Assembly (NCBI GenBank): GCA_009746045.1
Contig: RPFO01000065.1
Coordinates: 6,334,887 to 6,398,886, forward strand
Source of the DNA: Mesostigma viride
Lineage: Eukaryota > Streptophyta > Mesostigmatophyceae > Mesostigmatales > Mesostigmataceae
Length of the DNA: 64,000 nucleotides
Direction of reading: 5' to 3'
Numbering within the stretch: the stretch's first letter is position 1; each line of letters begins with the position of its first letter. The position numbers were made by a program, and so were the translations under genes. Below are positions 61,674 to 64,000 of the stretch, piece after piece. The notes under the pieces are model-generated. The model was not told the origin of the DNA, did no database searches, and was given only the letters and a program-made list of their open reading frames with translations.

Positions 61674-64000
61674 TTAGGTGGAGGGCAATTTCAAAATAGC
61701 CCGCCAGGCCCGAGGGGGGCAGGCGGCCATGGCCCGAAGAATAACCTCAGGCAGCTGCACCTCCAAACTGCGGTGCAAGCCCACATAATGGGCAACCGTG
61801 GAGCTGCTAAGCCAGCGCCCCCGGCCCTGGATGTCCCCCATGCTGCGACCCGCGAGGAAATCGTGAGTGGCACCTCCATGCCGCAGCCCGTGAATGGTGA
61901 AAATCTGGGCGACCCCCAAGGCCTGACTCGCAGCCTGCCAAATGCGCCGGAATTGCGGGTAGGTGAAAGGGAACACGGCCTCCCAAGCGTGCTTACCCGC
62001 GATGCAGTGACGGAGGATGGTTTCAGACATCACATCTTCTACCACCACTGACTGAGTCTTGCCCTTAGAGGTCTTGGTAGACCTCAGCAGTAGGGCGCCC
62101 CGTTGAGCCGGCCCAAGCCGAACGTCAGGCTGGAGGCGCACATGGCCAACACGGAGGTTCAGCGCCTCCGAGATTCGCAGGTAATGGCGGAACACGATGA
62201 CAACCAGCAGGCCCGCAAGGCGCTGACCTTGCATGACCATCGTGCTGGCAAGTGCAAACGCCGCCTCCCATGGAATGGGAGGAGGGGCACGGGGGGGCAC
62301 AAGTGTTTTCCACCCAGCGAGGACGCCACGGGCCAAGTCCCACCGCTTCACCATACCGGGATAATAAAGTTGCAACCCCATCAAGGCATTGACACACACT
62401 TGGCGGCTGTACCCCCGAAAATGAGCCCAGGCGACATACGCACAAAATGTCTCCTCAAGGGTGTCAGCTCGTGACGATGACCCGTCCGCCCGCCCACCAG
62501 CCTCCCACCAAGTCAAGAGGGAATCAAGACCACGACGGTAGGCCAGCAAAGTAGCCGGCTTTACTTTCCCCTCTAGCAATGGAAGGTAGCTAACAGGTGC
62601 AGGGGGCCCCGGGTTAGGATGGATGCCTTCCGCGGTCAGGTCGCGCACCCAGCCTGCCAAGAAAGTCGCCATGGATTGGCCGCGAGAAACGCCATCGGCT
62701 GGTTGAAGTGCACTCGGCGTCCACACCCACTGGGAACGACTCCCCGTGGCGAGGGTCAGCGCGCACAAGCGGCGGCACTGCTTGTTGAGCTTGTGGGATG
62801 AGGACCGCCCCTTAGCCAAGCAGCCCAACGCCGCGGTGGAGTCCACCAACCTCACCACCCGCTTGCCTCGGTTTGCCAAGCTGCGCGCACTCCTCTCCAC
62901 GCCCTTCACTGCAGCCCGCACCTCCTTCTCGTTGATGTGCATCCCCGGATCCCGCCAACGACTCCGGACCCCAACCCGCCATTGCTGGCTAGTGATTGCT
63001 TGTTGCGCCCGCGCGCTCAGTGGCCTAGGGCCAGCGTAGGCCACCTCACTTGGTATGAGCAAAGTCGGGTACCCCCGCACCTCTCGTGCCCTCGCCAGCT
63101 CCGTCACATCGCCCGGCTCCATGGTTGCGTACACGACACCTTGCCCGTAGGTGGACGCGTCAGATGCAACCACCTCACGGGCCAAAGGTGCGCTTCGGTC
63201 AACCCTTAGCATGGGAGCCAAGGCCAGGGCACACTCTAACTCCTCCCGCACCCCGGCCCACAGCACCCAGGATCGCTGCCCCCACCCTTGCAGGCTGATG
63301 AATTTGAAACATTGCTGCCAAATGGACAAGCAGCTGCGGCTTAACATCTGCAGCCACAACCACCGCCCCAAGACGGCAGCCAGCCCCTCGGCCGTAGCTC
63401 GGCCTCGAGTGAGTATAGCCTGCGTGTGGGCGATCACAAGGTTGAGCTGCTTGACCGTTGGTTCCAGCACGCCGTTCCGTCGGTGCACCACCCCTAGGGC
63501 TTCTAGCTCGTCCCCTTCCAGGCTCGCCATCTTAGTCTTCTCCTTAGACGGCACAAGGTTGTTAGGGAGGTAGCCTTCCTCAATAGCGCGCGTGATGAGC
63601 TGGTTCACCGCCTCGCAGGTCCGCCCGTTGCTGGCCACCAAGTCATCAATAGTGATGGACAGCATGGGGGCAGGGGGGTTTTCCAGGTCAATCTGAAGCT
63701 CCCCGGCGCGCTCCTCCTTGTACTCGATGGCCAAGCGCAGTGGCTGGCCACACTCGTCGCGCACCAAGGTGAGCTCACCTGCGCTTGAGAGGTAGTTGAC
63801 CTGGCGCCTCGGATCCAGGGCACCGGTCATGTAGAGCACCATCTCATGGATGGCCTCCCCCAGCGCCACCGCATGGGAATGTCCCATGGCCAGCACCTTG
63901 AGCACGGGCCACACCTTCCGCCTGGGCCCTGCCAGACCTACGCTAGTCGACCACACACTAGGAAGCCCTTGGTAGTCCCACCACCACTCGGGCACCTCGA
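61674..64000 (-). CDS. Retrotransposon polyprotein: reverse transcriptase (C-terminal part), RNase H, tyrosine recombinase (partial)
   Basis: Open from the window edge to a TAA at 61674-61676, at least 775 codons. The RT fingers are outside the window; LAMGHSHAVALGEAIHEM and SITIDDLVAS (about 63640-63665) mark the palm, with T in place of Y in the YxDD box. RNase H shows VVASDASTYGQGV, INEKEVRAAV, LVDSTAALG and PADGVSRG, giving the D-E-D-D set. The recombinase shows Arg in LRISEALNLRVGHV (about 62150-62190), TKTSKGKTQ, HGLRHGGAT (about 61870-61897), GRW and the nucleophile Tyr in VAHYVG (about 61775-61790). These enzymes copy the element's RNA and integrate the circular DNA product. No methyltransferase domain is seen in this part. 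Confidence 0.9.
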   Translation of the reverse strand, partial: EVPEWWWDYQGLPSVWSTSVGLAGPRRKVWPVLKVLAMGHSHAVALGEAIHEMVLYMTGALDPRRQVNYLSSAGELTLVRDECGQPLRLAIEYKEERAGELQIDLENPPAPMLSITIDDLVASNGRTCEAVNQLITRAIEEGYLPNNLVPSKEKTKMASLEGDELEALGVVHRRNGVLEPTVKQLNLVIAHTQAILTRGRATAEGLAAVLGRWLWLQMLSRSCLSIWQQCFKFISLQGWGQRSWVLWAGVREELECALALAPMLRVDRSAPLAREVVASDASTYGQGVVYATMEPGDVTELARAREVRGYPTLLIPSEVAYAGPRPLSARAQQAITSQQWRVGVRSRWRDPGMHINEKEVRAAVKGVERSARSLANRGKRVVRLVDSTAALGCLAKGRSSSHKLNKQCRRLCALTLATGSRSQWVWTPSALQPADGVSRGQSMATFLAGWVRDLTAEGIHPNPGPPAPVSYLPLLEGKVKPATLLAYRRGLDSLLTWWEAGGRADGSSSRADTLEETFCAYVAWAHFRGYSRQVCVNALMGLQLYYPGMVKRWDLARGVLAGWKTLVPPRAPPPIPWEAAFALASTMVMQGQRLAGLLVVIVFRHYLRISEALNLRVGHVRLQPDVRLGPAQRGALLLRSTKTSKGKTQSVVVEDVMSETILRHCIAGKHAWEAVFPFTYPQFRRIWQAASQALGVAQIFTIHGLRHGGATHDFLAGRSMGDIQGRGRWLSSSTVAHYVGLHRSLEVQLPEVILRAMAACPPRAWRAILKLPST

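Larger units (their letters stand above)
60870..64000 (-). mobile_element. Tyrosine-recombinase (DIRS-order, PAT/Kangaroo-like) retrotransposon, 5' truncated by window edge
   Basis: Minus-strand element with an RT-RNase H-tyrosine recombinase frame (64000-61674). It is followed by a 137-bp sequence (61601-61465), a 458-bp unique block (61464-61007) and an identical copy of the 137-bp sequence (61006-60870). B1-A2-B2 after the genes is the split-direct-repeat end of PAT, TOC3 and Kangaroo-type elements; the matching A1 should lie beyond position 64000. The identical B copies point to recent activity. Its 3' end lies 292 bp after the neighbouring gene's stop codon, in opposite orientation. Confidence 0.85.

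Overview
The window is nuclear DNA from a eukaryote with GC-rich exons, many introns and very abundant tandem repeats. An alga of the green lineage is the best guess. The reasons are a tyrosine-recombinase retrotransposon with split direct repeats (the layout of TOC3 and Kangaroo of Chlamydomonas and Volvox), GC-rich exons, and a possible dynein-light-chain-binding segment. This is inference; no rRNA, organellar gene or definitive marker is present.

Layout. (1) Positions 1-19874, minus strand: one gene of at least 12 exons, cut by the left window edge. It encodes eight ankyrin-type repeat exons plus a half repeat, a low-complexity segment with five TQT motifs, coiled-coil-like segments, and a protein-kinase fold whose catalytic motifs are lost. 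Seven consecutive ankyrin exons are each exactly 99 nt, 33 codons, phase 0. Its introns hold a 5.4-kb array of a 61-bp minisatellite and a 1.4-kb array of a 12-bp repeat. (2) Positions 20637-27383: a 6.7-kb insertion with 2457-bp terminal inverted repeats, a 1813-bp centre and an exact 10-bp target duplication. It looks like a Mutator-like (MULE) DNA transposon. (3) Positions 27895-60578, plus strand: one gene for which I could connect 30 exons in a single reading frame (about 1530 codons). The product has coiled-coil segments, an SFI1-like segment, a long acidic/basic linker, a plastin/fimbrin-type calponin-homology (CH) region and a C-terminal EF-hand. Most of its introns carry their own satellite, including (CTC)n, a 7-bp array, a 5-bp array, (ATCC)n and (TTTG)n. 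About a third of its introns begin with copies of the preceding exon's tail and 5' splice site. (4) Positions 60870-64000, minus strand: the 3' part of a retrotransposon with reverse transcriptase, RNase H and tyrosine recombinase, plus a B1-A2-B2 split direct repeat. It is cut by the right window edge.

Relations. The two cellular genes are divergent. Without the transposon their start codons would lie about 1.3 kb apart, so they may once have shared a bidirectional promoter region. Both products are large multi-domain proteins of cytoskeletal or signalling character. Possible LC8 binding in one, and CH, EF-hand and SFI1-like parts in the other, would suit microtubule, centriole or cilium-associated roles, but no functional link is shown by the sequence. 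Most long open reading frames in this window are artefacts of tandem repeats and are not annotated as genes.
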